DNA from: Fontibacterium sp040404065
GTDB taxonomy: Bacteria > Pseudomonadota > Alphaproteobacteria > Pelagibacterales > Pelagibacteraceae
NCBI GenBank assembly: GCA_040404065.1
Contig: JBBAJM010000001.1
Length of the DNA: 64,000 nt
Reading direction: 5' to 3' (one strand)
The position numbers and the translations under genes were made by a program. Positions 34,395 to 44,390 of the stretch are shown here, piece by piece. The notes under the pieces are model-generated. The model was not told where the DNA came from. It searched no databases and saw only the letters and a program-made list of their open reading frames with translations. The stretch's first letter is position 1; each line of letters starts with the position of its first letter.

Positions 34395-37036
34395 TGTTAG
34401 AAGATAATTATAATCATTTAGAAATAGAAGATAAAATTTATGATTTTTGGGAAAAGGAAAAGTTATTTCAACCCAAAAAGAATAATAATAAAAATTATTT
34501 CTCTATAGTTATACCTCCACCAAATGTTACGGGCAGTTTGCATATGGGTCATGCTCTTAATAATTCTATTCAAGATTTGTTAGTCAGATTTTATAGATTA
34601 AAAGGTTATGAAACTTTGTGGCAGCCAGGAACTGATCATGCCGGAATCGCAACGGAGCTTGTTGTTGAAAAAAAACTTAAAGAAAAAAATTTATCCAAAA
34701 ATATATTAGGTAGAGAAAAATTTCTTAAAGAAGTTTGGGAATGGAAAGAACATTCTGGAAACTTAATTATAAATCAACTTAAAAAGTTAGGCTCATCATG
34801 TGATTGGACTCAAACCAGATTTACCATGGATAAGGATATGTCCTCCGCGGTAATAAAAGTATTTTTAGAACTTTATAATAAAAAACTGATTTATAAAGAT
34901 TTAAAATTATCTAACTGGGATCCCGTATTAAAAACTGCAATTTCCGATCTTGAAGTTGAACAGAAAGAAGTGAATGGAAAACTTTATTATATTAAATATT
35001 TTTTTAATAAAATTGATTTTATAACAATAGCAACTACAAGGCCAGAAACAGTATTTGCCGATTCAGCAATAGCAGTTAATCCTAAAGATAATAGATATAA
35101 AAATTTAATAAATAAATTTGCAAAAATACCGCTTATTGAAAAATCAATTAAAATTATTGCAGATAATTATGCTGATCCTAATCATGGTTCGGGAGCTGTA
35201 AAAATTACACCAGCTCATGATTTTAATGATTACGAAGTTGGCATAAGACATAAATTAGAAAAGATTAATATTTTAGAACCGGATGGTAAATTAAATAATA
35301 ATTGTCCCAAAAAATACCAAGGAATAGATAGACTTGAGGCAAGAAAATTAATAGTGGAAGATTTAAAACTAGGAGATTTTTTAGAAAAAGAAGAGTCAAT
35401 AAAACATAGCGTTCCTTACGGCGATAGATCAAATTCTGTTATTGAACCTTATCTTACAGAGCAGTGGTTTTTAAATGTTAAAAAATTATCAAGTGACGCA
35501 TTGAAAGCAGTTAAAAATAAAAAAACTACCTTTTTTCCAGAAACATGGACAAAGACTTATAACCTGTGGTTAAAAGATATTAAGCCATGGTGCATTTCCA
35601 GACAAATTTGGTGGGGTCATCAAATTCCTATTTGGTATGGTGATAATGGAAAAATTTTTGCCGCAGCAAACAAAGAGGATGCTCAAAAAAAAGCAGATAA
35701 GTTTTATAAAAAAAAAAACTCCTACATTAAACAAGACCTTAATGTTCTCGATACTTGGTTCTCATCATCATTATGGCCATTTGCGAGCTTAGGATGGCCT
35801 AACAAAACTTATAATTTTAAAAGATTTTATAAAACATCAGTTCTAGTAACGGGTTTTGATATTTTGTTTTTTTGGGTAGCAAGAATGATGATGATGGGTT
35901 TATTTGTAACAAAAAAAGTTCCTTTTGATAAAGTTTATATACACGCTTTAGTTAGAGATGAGCACGGACAAAAAATGTCTAAATCAAAAGGAAACGTTAT
36001 TGATCCTTTGGAGTTAATTAAAAAATACGGAGCAGATGCTTTAAGATTTACGCTGATGTCAATGGCTTCACCAGGCAGAGATGTGAAGCTTTCTGAAGAA
36101 AGAGTTAAAGGTTATAGGAATTTTTTAACTAAAATTTGGAATGTTTCCAAGTTTTGCGAATTAAATAATTGTAATTCTAATTTAGAAAATAGCATTAACA
36201 ATGTAAAACTCGAAGTTAATCAATGGATCATTAATGAATACATTCAAACCAGAAACAATATTGATATACACATGCAGGCATTTAGATTTGATGAGGCTTC
36301 AAGAGAAATTTACAATTTTGTATGGAATACCTTTTGCGACTGGTACTTAGAATTTGCAAAATCAATTTTTTATTCTAATGATCAGGATAAAATAAAAGAA
36401 ACAAAAAAAGTTTTTGGATTTATATTCTCCAAAATTTTAATATCACTACATCCTTTCATACCTTTTGTTACAGAAGAACTGTGGAATAAATTAAAATTTA
36501 TGGATTTTTTCAAAAGTCCTTTAATTAATTTTACTAATAACAAAGAAATTAAAATTATTAAAAATAATAATATACAAATGATTAATTGGTTAATTAAAAT
36601 TGTAGGTTTAATTCGATCAACAAAAGTTATTTTGCAGGTTTCTCCTGGAAATTTTGTTGATATTTGTGTTGATAATTTATCCAAAAATAAGAAAGATTTT
36701 TTAGATAGGAATTTTTTAATTTTTAAAAAAGCATCTAGAGTTGAGAATTTATTTAAAAAAGATGAAAAAAATGAAAACATATTATCTCTCTATTCAGAGG
36801 GGGATGCTATATTGATTAAATTCTCTACAGAAATCTCCTTAAAAGAGCAAATTGCTAAAGTAAAACAAAAAATAGATGTAATTAAAAATAATATTAATAT
36901 TTCAAAGGGAAAACTTGCTAACAAATCTTTTATAAACAAGGCCCCAAAGGATATAGTTGATAAAGAAAAAGATATCTTAAAAAATTTAGTAAATGATTTG
37001 AATCAATTAGAAAGTATAATATCCATTAAAAATTAA
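34394..37036 (+). CDS. valS: Valine--tRNA ligase
   Basis: Class I synthetase charging tRNA-Val, with an editing domain. 880 residues. HIGH motif 'PPPNVTGSLHMGHAL' near residue 40-54, editing-domain 'TTRPETVFADSAIAV', 'DHAGIATE', 'WCISRQIWWGHQIPIWY', and KMSKS as 'KMSKSKGNVIDP'. The C-terminal ~70 residues form the coiled-coil arm characteristic of ValRS. The ATG overlaps the preceding stop by one base. The gene is followed two bases later by ilvD of the valine/isoleucine pathway. Confidence 0.97.
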   Translation: MLEDNYNHLEIEDKIYDFWEKEKLFQPKKNNNKNYFSIVIPPPNVTGSLHMGHALNNSIQDLLVRFYRLKGYETLWQPGTDHAGIATELVVEKKLKEKNLSKNILGREKFLKEVWEWKEHSGNLIINQLKKLGSSCDWTQTRFTMDKDMSSAVIKVFLELYNKKLIYKDLKLSNWDPVLKTAISDLEVEQKEVNGKLYYIKYFFNKIDFITIATTRPETVFADSAIAVNPKDNRYKNLINKFAKIPLIEKSIKIIADNYADPNHGSGAVKITPAHDFNDYEVGIRHKLEKINILEPDGKLNNNCPKKYQGIDRLEARKLIVEDLKLGDFLEKEESIKHSVPYGDRSNSVIEPYLTEQWFLNVKKLSSDALKAVKNKKTTFFPETWTKTYNLWLKDIKPWCISRQIWWGHQIPIWYGDNGKIFAAANKEDAQKKADKFYKKKNSYIKQDLNVLDTWFSSSLWPFASLGWPNKTYNFKRFYKTSVLVTGFDILFFWVARMMMMGLFVTKKVPFDKVYIHALVRDEHGQKMSKSKGNVIDPLELIKKYGADALRFTLMSMASPGRDVKLSEERVKGYRNFLTKIWNVSKFCELNNCNSNLENSINNVKLEVNQWIINEYIQTRNNIDIHMQAFRFDEASREIYNFVWNTFCDWYLEFAKSIFYSNDQDKIKETKKVFGFIFSKILISLHPFIPFVTEELWNKLKFMDFFKSPLINFTNNKEIKIIKNNNIQMINWLIKIVGLIRSTKVILQVSPGNFVDICVDNLSKNKKDFLDRNFLIFKKASRVENLFKKDEKNENILSLYSEGDAILIKFSTEISLKEQIAKVKQKIDVIKNNINISKGKLANKSFINKAPKDIVDKEKDILKNLVNDLNQLESIISIKN

Positions 37037-37037
37037 T

Positions 37038-38753
37038 ATGAAATTTGATAAATCTAAATTACCAAGTCGTCATACCACGGTAGGTCCAGACAGAGCTCCT
37101 CATAGAGCTTTTTATTATGCAATGAATTTAAAAAAAAATGACATTGCCAAACCTTTTGTTGGTGTCGTTTCAACATGGAATGAAGCAGCCCCTTGTAATA
37201 TTGCTTTAATGCGACAGGCTCAGTCAGCTAAAAAGGGTGTCTTTGATAACAATGGGACGCCAAGAGAGTTCTGCACAATTACAGTCACAGACGGTATTGC
37301 AATGGGTCATGAAGGCATGAAATCCTCATTAGTATCTAGAGAGGTTATAGCAGATTCAACTGAGTTGACAGTTAGAGGTCACTGTTATGATGCTTTGGTT
37401 GGTCTTGCTGGTTGCGATAAGTCTTTGCCGGGATTAATGATGGCTATGTGCAGGTTAAATGTTCCAAGTGTTTTTATTTATGGTGGATCTATATTACCTG
37501 GAAAATTCAAAGGAAAAGATGTGACAGTTGTAGATGTTTACGAAGCTGTTGGAAAACATGCAAATCATCAAATGTCAGATGAGGATTTAGAAGAATTAGA
37601 AATAAGCGCGTGTCCTAGCGCAGGTGCTTGTGGAGGTCAATTTACAGCAAATACAATGGCATGTGTATCTGAGGCTATAGGTTTAGCATTACCTTACTCT
37701 TCTGGAACACCAGCCCCTTATGTAGAAAGAGATAAATATGCATATGCAAGCGGAAAAGCAGTTATGGAATTATTAAGAAAAAATATAAGACCAAGAGATA
37801 TTGTTACTCTTAAATCATTACATAACGCCGCAACAATTGTAGCTGCCACAGGAGGATCAACAAATGCAGCTCTTCATTTGCCAGCTATAGCTAATGAATG
37901 TGGAATTAAATTTGATTTATTTGATGTTGCAAAAATTTTTAAAAAAACTCCTTATTTAGCAGATTTAAAACCTGGCGGAAAATATGTGGCTAAAGATATG
38001 TTTGAGGCAGGAGGAGCACCAATGTTATTAAAAACTTTATTGGACGGCGGTTACATTTATGGAGATTGTTTGACTGTAACAGGTAAAACTATGGAAGAAA
38101 ATTTAAAGTCAGTTAAATTTAACATCAATCAAGATGTAATGAGACCTTATAATAAACCGCTTTCTAAAACAGGTGGAGTCGTAGGTCTAAAGGGAAATTT
38201 GGCTCCAGAAGGTGCAATTGTTAAAGTTGCTGGAATGAAAAAACTAAAATTTACTGGTAAAGCTCTTTGTTTTAATAGTGAAGAAGAAGCTTTTAAAGCC
38301 GTTCAGAATAAAAAATACAAAGAAGGAGATGTTATCGTTATAAGGTATGAAGGGCCTAAAGGTGGCCCGGGCATGAGAGAAATGCTTTCAACCACTGCAG
38401 CAATATATGGTCAAGGTATGGGAGAAAAAGTAGCTCTAATAACAGATGGAAGATTTTCAGGAGGAACTAGAGGATTTTGCGTTGGTCATGTAGGACCCGA
38501 GGCTTTTAATTGCGGTCCTATAGCTCTATTAAAAAATGGAGATATTATTGCAATTGACGCCGTTAAAGGAACTATAGATTTTAAAATTTCTAAATCAGAA
38601 TTGAAGAAAAGAAAAAAAGCTTGGAAAAATATAAGTCCTCACTTTTTATCCGGAACTTTATGGAAATACGGCCAGACAGTTGGTTCTGCTAAAAATGGAG
38701 CCGTTACCCATGCTGGTGGATTTAAGGAAAAAAAATGTTACGCGGATATTTAA
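37038..38753 (+). CDS. ilvD: Dihydroxy-acid dehydratase
   Basis: Penultimate step of valine and isoleucine synthesis, an iron-sulfur dehydratase. 571 residues. Cluster cysteines are in 'GCDKSLPG' and 'SACPSAGACGGQFTANTMA', and the C-terminal 'GPKGGPGMREML' and 'GRFSGGTRGFCVGHVGPEA' motifs are intact. The nearby sequence is less AT-rich than neighbours, as expected for a highly conserved gene. Its 3' end overlaps manC by 19 bases in another frame. Confidence 0.97.
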   Translation: MKFDKSKLPSRHTTVGPDRAPHRAFYYAMNLKKNDIAKPFVGVVSTWNEAAPCNIALMRQAQSAKKGVFDNNGTPREFCTITVTDGIAMGHEGMKSSLVSREVIADSTELTVRGHCYDALVGLAGCDKSLPGLMMAMCRLNVPSVFIYGGSILPGKFKGKDVTVVDVYEAVGKHANHQMSDEDLEELEISACPSAGACGGQFTANTMACVSEAIGLALPYSSGTPAPYVERDKYAYASGKAVMELLRKNIRPRDIVTLKSLHNAATIVAATGGSTNAALHLPAIANECGIKFDLFDVAKIFKKTPYLADLKPGGKYVAKDMFEAGGAPMLLKTLLDGGYIYGDCLTVTGKTMEENLKSVKFNINQDVMRPYNKPLSKTGGVVGLKGNLAPEGAIVKVAGMKKLKFTGKALCFNSEEEAFKAVQNKKYKEGDVIVIRYEGPKGGPGMREMLSTTAAIYGQGMGEKVALITDGRFSGGTRGFCVGHVGPEAFNCGPIALLKNGDIIAIDAVKGTIDFKISKSELKKRKKAWKNISPHFLSGTLWKYGQTVGSAKNGAVTHAGGFKEKKCYADI

Positions 38754-40138
38754 AAATTAAACCAATAATATTATGCGGAGGAGAGGGTACTAGGTTATGG
38801 CCCGAATCTAGAAAAAAAAATCCCAAGCAATTTATAAAGATTAATGGGAAAAGCTTATTGCAGCATGCCATAGATCGAGTAACAGGACCTGATTTCGATA
38901 AAATTACAATTTGTTCAAATGTCAATTTTTTAGATCAGATTAAAGAACAAACTAAAAAAATAGATTGTAAAATTTTTGTAGAGCCACAAAAAAAGAATAC
39001 CGCTCCAGCAATACTTGCGGCGATAAACGATGATGATTTGTCATTTTACCAACCTATATTAATTATTTCTTCCGACCATATTATTGAAAAAAAATTATTA
39101 TTTCAAAGGCAGATCAAAAATTTATCTAAATATTTAGATAGAAATAAAATTTTTATTTTTGGAGTAAAACCTAGTTATCCAGAAATAGGATATGGTTATT
39201 TATATTCGAGAAAAATTAATAAAAATTTTAATAAAGTTCTAAAATTTATTGAAAAACCAAATTTAAAAAAAGCAAAAAAACTTATTAAAAATAATAATTA
39301 TCTTTGGAATTCAGGAATGTTCCTTTCGAATAAATCAGCGTTATTAAATGAATATTCTGTGTTGCAAAAAAAACTAGCTTTACAAGTTTGCGATGCTTTT
39401 ATTAATGCGAAAATAATAAATAATACATTGTTATTAGAGGATAAATATTTCTCAAAAATAAAACCGATTTCATTTGATCATGCAATTTTAGAAAAATCTC
39501 CTAATGTTTTTTCAGTCAAATTATTAAGTGACTGGAAAGATGTCGGTAGCTGGTTACAAAAATGGGAAATTGAAAAAAAAGATAAACATAACAATTTTAT
39601 AAAAGGTAGAATTTTTAAAAATAACGTTAAAAACTCATATATATCTTCAAATGAAAGAACTATTGTAGCGTGTAATTTAGAAAACTTATTGGTAGTGGAC
39701 TATAAGGACGTACTTTATTTGTCTGATTTAAAAAAAAATAATCTCCAATTCATCTATCCTTTTATTAACAAGCAATTTCCAAAGATTACTGATCAGCACA
39801 CAACTACGCAAAGGCCATGGGGACAATTTACAAATATATTTGTAAGTAAAACTTTTCAAGTTAAAGAACTTCTTGTTAACCCAGGAGCAATTTTAAGCTT
39901 ACAAAAACATAGGCATAGATCTGAGAATTGGATCGTTGTTGAAGGTAAAGCAAATGTTACGCTTAATAAAAAAAGTTTAGTTTTAAATAGGTCTGAATCT
40001 ATTTTTATTCCCCAAGGAGCAGTACATAGAATTGAAAATAAGCAAAAATATATTTTGAAAATTATAGAAGTCCAAACAGGTAGTTACTTAGGAGAAGATG
40101 ATATTATTAGAATTAAAGATGTTTACGGCAGAGCCTAA
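38735..40138 (+). CDS. manC: Mannose-1-phosphate guanylyltransferase / mannose-6-phosphate isomerase
   Basis: 467 residues, bifunctional ManC/XanB type. The nucleotidyltransferase domain (1-~280) starts 'PIILCGGEGTRLWPESRKKNP' and has 'EKPN' and 'NSGMF' motifs; the C-terminal cupin isomerase domain (~350-467) has 'RPWGQF', 'HRHRSENWIVVEG' and 'GAVHRIEN' metal ligands. It supplies GDP-mannose for surface polysaccharide. The N-terminal motif starts nine residues from the ATG, and no other start codon exists downstream, so the 19-base overlap with ilvD is real. It converges on xthA with a four-base overlap. Confidence 0.93.
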   Translation: MLRGYLKIKPIILCGGEGTRLWPESRKKNPKQFIKINGKSLLQHAIDRVTGPDFDKITICSNVNFLDQIKEQTKKIDCKIFVEPQKKNTAPAILAAINDDDLSFYQPILIISSDHIIEKKLLFQRQIKNLSKYLDRNKIFIFGVKPSYPEIGYGYLYSRKINKNFNKVLKFIEKPNLKKAKKLIKNNNYLWNSGMFLSNKSALLNEYSVLQKKLALQVCDAFINAKIINNTLLLEDKYFSKIKPISFDHAILEKSPNVFSVKLLSDWKDVGSWLQKWEIEKKDKHNNFIKGRIFKNNVKNSYISSNERTIVACNLENLLVVDYKDVLYLSDLKKNNLQFIYPFINKQFPKITDQHTTTQRPWGQFTNIFVSKTFQVKELLVNPGAILSLQKHRHRSENWIVVEGKANVTLNKKSLVLNRSESIFIPQGAVHRIENKQKYILKIIEVQTGSYLGEDDIIRIKDVYGRA

Positions 40139-40911
40139 GCCAATGTTAATCTGATCGGCGCATGATCGGATGGTCGTTCCAAAGACCTTAAATAAGAATC
40201 AATTGTAACATCTTTAATAAGATTGGTGATATTTTTTGATAATAAAAAGTGATCAATTCTTAGTCCTTTATTTCTTTCAAAAGAGCCATTTTGGTAATCC
40301 CAGAATGTGTAGTTATTAGGTTTTTTATTAATTAATCTGAAAGCGTCGTTGTATCCTTCGTTTAATATATTCCTAAAAAATTTTCTAATTTCAATCCTGT
40401 ATAGAGCATCATTTTCCCAGTCTTTAGGATTATAAACATCCTCCTCATTAGGAATAATGTTAAAATCACCACCTATGATTACTTTATTTTTTAATTTATT
40501 TTGTTTGAATAAATAATCCTCAAAAGATTTTAACCATTCTATTTTATATTTATATTTCTCAGTATTGACTGGATTTCCATTCGGAACATAAATACAAATA
40601 ATTTTTATCAATTCATTCTTGTAAACTACATCAGCAGAAATTGTTCTGGATTGTTCTTGTTTATCATTAATAATATTAAAATTTATATTACTTATTTTTT
40701 TATTATAAATTATAGCAACACCATTATATGATTTTTGACCATGAACTTCACTTTCGTAACCAATACTTTTTAACTCAGCATAAGGAAAGTTTTTGTTTTC
40801 AGTTTTTATTTCTTGTAAAAGTAAAAAGTCTGGTTTGTTCTTTTTTAAATAATTAATCACATGATCGATTCTAACTCTTACTGAGTTAACGTTCCAACTG
40901 CTAATAATCAT
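40135..40911 (-). CDS. xthA: Exodeoxyribonuclease III
   Basis: AP endonuclease and 3'-5' exonuclease of base excision repair. 258 residues. 'SSWNVNSVRVR' with the metal-binding Asn, 'LLQEIKTE' with the metal-binding Glu, 'GGDFNI' and 'PSDHAPI' with the catalytic Asp-His are all present. It follows erpA with a one-base overlap, as in other alphaproteobacteria. Confidence 0.96.
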   Translation of the reverse strand: MIISSWNVNSVRVRIDHVINYLKKNKPDFLLLQEIKTENKNFPYAELKSIGYESEVHGQKSYNGVAIIYNKKISNINFNIINDKQEQSRTISADVVYKNELIKIICIYVPNGNPVNTEKYKYKIEWLKSFEDYLFKQNKLKNKVIIGGDFNIIPNEEDVYNPKDWENDALYRIEIRKFFRNILNEGYNDAFRLINKKPNNYTFWDYQNGSFERNKGLRIDHFLLSKNITNLIKDVTIDSYLRSLERPSDHAPIRLTLA

Positions 40912-41228
40912 TAAACCGAAAATGAACTACCACACCCACATGAAGATGTAGCTTTAGGATTGATAATTTTAAAAGTATTTTCAATTAATTTTTCAGAAAA
41001 ATCTAATGTAGATCCTTGTATAAAAGAAAAAGAGGATTTATCAATTAACACATTACTAATAATTATATCGTCATGATTTTTTTTGCTATCCATTAGAAAA
41101 TGATATTTGTAACCCGAGCAGCCTCCTCCTTTAACCTCTATTCTAAAAAATTTATTGAATTTTTCATTTACTAAAAGATTTTCTATCTTTTTTTTAGCAT
41201 TATCTGTAATGGTAAAATTATTAGTCAT
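40911..41228 (-). CDS. erpA: Iron-sulfur cluster insertion protein (ErpA/IscA type)
   Basis: 105 residues of the HesB/IscA family, delivering Fe-S clusters to apoproteins such as IspG/IspH and dehydratases. The three conserved cysteines are in 'GGGCSGYKYHF' (Cys near 37) and 'SSCGCGSSF' at the C-terminus. The gene order xthA-erpA-dgt is typical of the class, which supports ErpA over IscA. It is divergent from dgt, with 32 bases between start codons holding both promoters. Confidence 0.92.
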   Translation of the reverse strand: MTNNFTITDNAKKKIENLLVNEKFNKFFRIEVKGGGCSGYKYHFLMDSKKNHDDIIISNVLIDKSSFSFIQGSTLDFSEKLIENTFKIINPKATSSCGCGSSFSV

Positions 41229-41260
41229 TCAATTATATGTTGCTATAACTCTATTAATAT

Positions 41261-42403
41261 ATGTCCGGAGTAGATAATTACAATAAGTTATTAGTAAGAT
41301 TTTCTTCTAATAATTCTAATTATTTAGGCAGACAGTTTGGAGATAAAAAAAATCCTTATAGATCATTTTATCAAAGAGATAGAGATAGAATTATACATTC
41401 GACATCATTTAGAAGACTTAAATATAAAACTCAAGTTTTTGTATATTATGAAGGAGATCATTACAGAACTAGACTTACGCATTCATTAGAAGTTTCTCAA
41501 ATATCAAGATCGATAGCTAGATATCTGAAATTAAATGAAGATTTAGCAGAGGCAATAAGTTTGTCTCATGATCTTGGGCATCCACCATTTGGTCATGCTG
41601 GTGAAAAAATACTAAATCATTGTATGGACAGTTATGGTGGTTTTAATCACAATATTCATTCAGTTCGTTTAATTACTGAATTAGAAAAAGCCTATCAAAA
41701 TTTTGACGGTTTAAATTTATCTATAAACACAATAGACGGTATTGTTAAGCATAATGGACCAAATTATTTGATAACACAGAATTTAAACATTTTACCAAAT
41801 TTGAGTAAAATAAAAAAAATTAACTTTTATGAGCAGTCCTCTTTAGAATCTCAAATTAGTGCTTTGTCAGATGACATAGCTTACAACAATCATGACATTG
41901 ATGATGGAATTAGAGCTGGTTTTTTTTCGATTAATGACATTAAAGATATTCCAATTATAGGTGACGTAATAAAAAAAAAAAATAAACAATTTAAGAATAA
42001 AAAATTGTTAAGAAATGAGATTATAAGGTCAATAATAAATATTATGGTCACTGATTTAATTCTACAGACAAAAAAGAATTTAAAACAATATAATATTAAA
42101 TCAATTCAAGACGTTTATAAATCTACTAATTTTATAGTTAGTTTTTCATCAAAGCTTAATGTTGCAAATAATCAAATTCGTGAATTTCTAAAAATAAATA
42201 TGTATGAAAATAAATCTGTAGAAATAATGACTAATAAAGCAGAAAAAATAATTAAAAAATTATATATTTATCTAATTAAAAATAATAAAAAATTTATAAC
42301 TGCTGAATCAAAGAAAAAATGGGGATTAGAAAGGTCAGTAGCTGATTTTATTGCTGGAATGACTGATAAATTTGCTATCGATTTATACAATAAAATAAAA
42401 TGA
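41261..42403 (+). CDS. dgt: Deoxyguanosinetriphosphate triphosphohydrolase-like protein
   Basis: HD-domain dNTP triphosphohydrolase that lowers dNTP pools. 380 residues. The HD metal-binding motif appears as 'RTRLTHSLEVSQISRSIAR' (His) and 'SLSHDLGHPPFGHAGE' (His-Asp), with 'SDDIAYNNHDIDDGIRAG' as the last ligand region. It is of the shorter alphaproteobacterial type. It overlaps argS by four bases. Confidence 0.94.
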   Translation: MSGVDNYNKLLVRFSSNNSNYLGRQFGDKKNPYRSFYQRDRDRIIHSTSFRRLKYKTQVFVYYEGDHYRTRLTHSLEVSQISRSIARYLKLNEDLAEAISLSHDLGHPPFGHAGEKILNHCMDSYGGFNHNIHSVRLITELEKAYQNFDGLNLSINTIDGIVKHNGPNYLITQNLNILPNLSKIKKINFYEQSSLESQISALSDDIAYNNHDIDDGIRAGFFSINDIKDIPIIGDVIKKKNKQFKNKKLLRNEIIRSIINIMVTDLILQTKKNLKQYNIKSIQDVYKSTNFIVSFSSKLNVANNQIREFLKINMYENKSVEIMTNKAEKIIKKLYIYLIKNNKKFITAESKKKWGLERSVADFIAGMTDKFAIDLYNKIK

Positions 42404-44121
42404 ATATCTTTTTTGATTATAAAATAAAATTAAATAATTTTTTTAAGTCTTTAGAAAAAAAAAATATCATTAAATTACCTGAAAACTTTAGTAATTTTTC
42501 AGTAGAAATTCCTAAGATTAAGACTCACGGAGACCTAAGTACAAACGCTCCAATGATTTTTGCAAAAGTAAATAATTTAAATCCTATCGAATTAGCATCC
42601 AATATTAAAATGGAATTAGAAGGTAAATTTGAAGAAATTATAAAAATCGAAGTAGCAAAACCTGGTTTTCTAAATTTTTTTTTTAATAAAAATTTTTGGT
42701 ATGATTTTTTAAAAACAGTAGATACTGACTTTGGTAATAATCAAAATTTAAAATCTAATAAAATATTAATCGAATATGTTTCTGCAAATCCAACAGGCCC
42801 TCTGCACGTGGGGCATTGTAGAGGTGCTGTTTTTGGAGACGTTTTAGCTAATTTATTAAAATTTGTCGGACATAATGTTGTTAAAGAATATTACATAAAT
42901 GATTACGGAAATCAGATTAATCAATTTGTTAAATCAGTTTATCATCGAGTATTAGAGTTAAAAAATAAAACTCCATTTCCTGAGGATCAGGGGCTTTATC
43001 CTGGTGATTATGTAATTGATATAGCTAAAAATATTTTAACAATTAAACAAATATCTAATTTTGATAATTATGATTTAATTTTTGATAATTTTAAAGAGCT
43101 GTGCATAAAGGAAGCGATGAATCTAATTAAAAATGATTTAAAAAAATTAGGCATTGTTCATGATAATTTTGTCTCCGAAAAATCTCTTGTTAACAAGAAT
43201 ATTGTTGAGAAAGTTTTGAAAATTTTAAAGGAAAAGAATTATGTTTATGAAGGGATCTTAGAGAAACCTAAAGGAAATGAAGTCGAAGATTGGGAGCCTA
43301 GAAAACAACTATTATTTCAATCTACTAAATTTGGAGATGACATGGACAGGGCGTTAAAAAAGTCTGACGGAAGTTGGACTTATTTTGCTAATGATGTTGC
43401 TTATCATTATGACAAAATAGAAAGAAAATTTGATCTTCTGATTAATGTCTTAGGAGCGGATCATGCCGGTTATTTAAAAAGACAATCTTCATGTGTTTCA
43501 GCGCTGTCAGAAAACAAACAAAAAATTATTTGCAAAGTTTGTCAGTTAGTAAAATTGTTTAAATCTGGAGAGCAGTTTAAAATGTCCAAAAGGGCTGGTG
43601 ACTTTATTACAGCTAGCGATCTTATAAATGAAGTTGGAAAAGATTCTGTAAGATTCATGATGATATATAGAAGTAATGACTCTCAATTAGATTTTGATTT
43701 TGATTTAGTTACTGATCAGTCCAAAGAAAATCCAGTATTCTATGTGCAATACGCTTACGCAAGAATATGTTCTGTTTTTAGAAAAATAGGTTACGAAGAC
43801 AAAGAACAAAAAAAAATAAATCTTAACTTACTTACTCAGGAAATAGAAATTGATTTAATGAAGAAAATTTCTGAGTGGGCAAAATGTTTAGAACTCTCAG
43901 CTTTTCATCTGGAGCCACATAGACTTCCATTTTATATGTATGAATTAGCAAGTTTATTTCATACTTATTGGAATTCAGGAAATGAGGACGATAATTTAAA
44001 AATTTTAAATGAAAAAAATTTAGATCTTCAGTCTTCTCGATTGTTTTTGATTAAAAAAATACAACTAGTTTTAAAAAGTGGTTTAGATATTTTAAATGTA
44101 AATGCCCCAACTGAAATGTGA
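42400..44121 (+). CDS. argS: Arginine--tRNA ligase
   Basis: Class I synthetase for tRNA-Arg. 573 residues. Its N-terminal Add-1 domain is followed by the HIGH motif 'SANPTGPLHVGHCRGAV' near 130-145, 'EYYINDYGNQI', 'LGADHAGY' and the KMSKS-like 'KMSKRAGDF'. The DALR anticodon-binding domain ends the protein ('QYAYARICSVFRK'). It overlaps dgt by four bases. Confidence 0.97.
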   Translation: MNIFFDYKIKLNNFFKSLEKKNIIKLPENFSNFSVEIPKIKTHGDLSTNAPMIFAKVNNLNPIELASNIKMELEGKFEEIIKIEVAKPGFLNFFFNKNFWYDFLKTVDTDFGNNQNLKSNKILIEYVSANPTGPLHVGHCRGAVFGDVLANLLKFVGHNVVKEYYINDYGNQINQFVKSVYHRVLELKNKTPFPEDQGLYPGDYVIDIAKNILTIKQISNFDNYDLIFDNFKELCIKEAMNLIKNDLKKLGIVHDNFVSEKSLVNKNIVEKVLKILKEKNYVYEGILEKPKGNEVEDWEPRKQLLFQSTKFGDDMDRALKKSDGSWTYFANDVAYHYDKIERKFDLLINVLGADHAGYLKRQSSCVSALSENKQKIICKVCQLVKLFKSGEQFKMSKRAGDFITASDLINEVGKDSVRFMMIYRSNDSQLDFDFDLVTDQSKENPVFYVQYAYARICSVFRKIGYEDKEQKKINLNLLTQEIEIDLMKKISEWAKCLELSAFHLEPHRLPFYMYELASLFHTYWNSGNEDDNLKILNEKNLDLQSSRLFLIKKIQLVLKSGLDILNVNAPTEM

Positions 44122-44128
44122 TGATTTA

Positions 44129-44386
44129 ATGAAAAAGTATTTCGTTAACATTATTTCTTTTTTGTTAGTTTTGATTATTTTAGGTTCTTGTCTTTTTTAT
44201 TATAATTCAAATAATTTTGTTAAAAATGTGAGCAAAAAAAGAGATGACTATTTAATTTACTTAAACTCATATATTGAAAAATTAGAAAAAATTTCTTCTC
44301 CTTCAGATTTTAAAAAAAGGGTAGATAATGAAGAGTTTTTTAAAAAAATTTACAAACAAAAACAATATTGGGAGTTAATAAAATAA
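44129..44386 (+). CDS. Small membrane protein at the SPOR-gene position after argS
   Basis: 85 residues from the ATG at 44129 (just past the argS stop at 44121; an earlier ATG at 44102 would add nine residues overlapping argS). One N-terminal membrane helix at about 5-23 is followed by a charged tail ('KKRDDYLIYLNSYIEKLEKI'). In alphaproteobacteria the gene between argS and nagZ encodes a SPOR-domain division protein; this one has the membrane anchor but no SPOR domain. It may be a shortened remnant or an unrelated lineage-specific protein. Not identified further. Confidence 0.6.
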   Translation: MKKYFVNIISFLLVLIILGSCLFYYNSNNFVKNVSKKRDDYLIYLNSYIEKLEKISSPSDFKKRVDNEEFFKKIYKQKQYWELIK

Positions 44387-44390
44387 AGAT

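Noticed and set aside
36382..36780. 132-residue antisense open frame within valS
   Set aside because: It mirrors the reverse of a highly conserved synthetase, is low in complexity (K/L/I/F-rich), and has no recognisable domain; AT-rich reverse strands readily give such frames.
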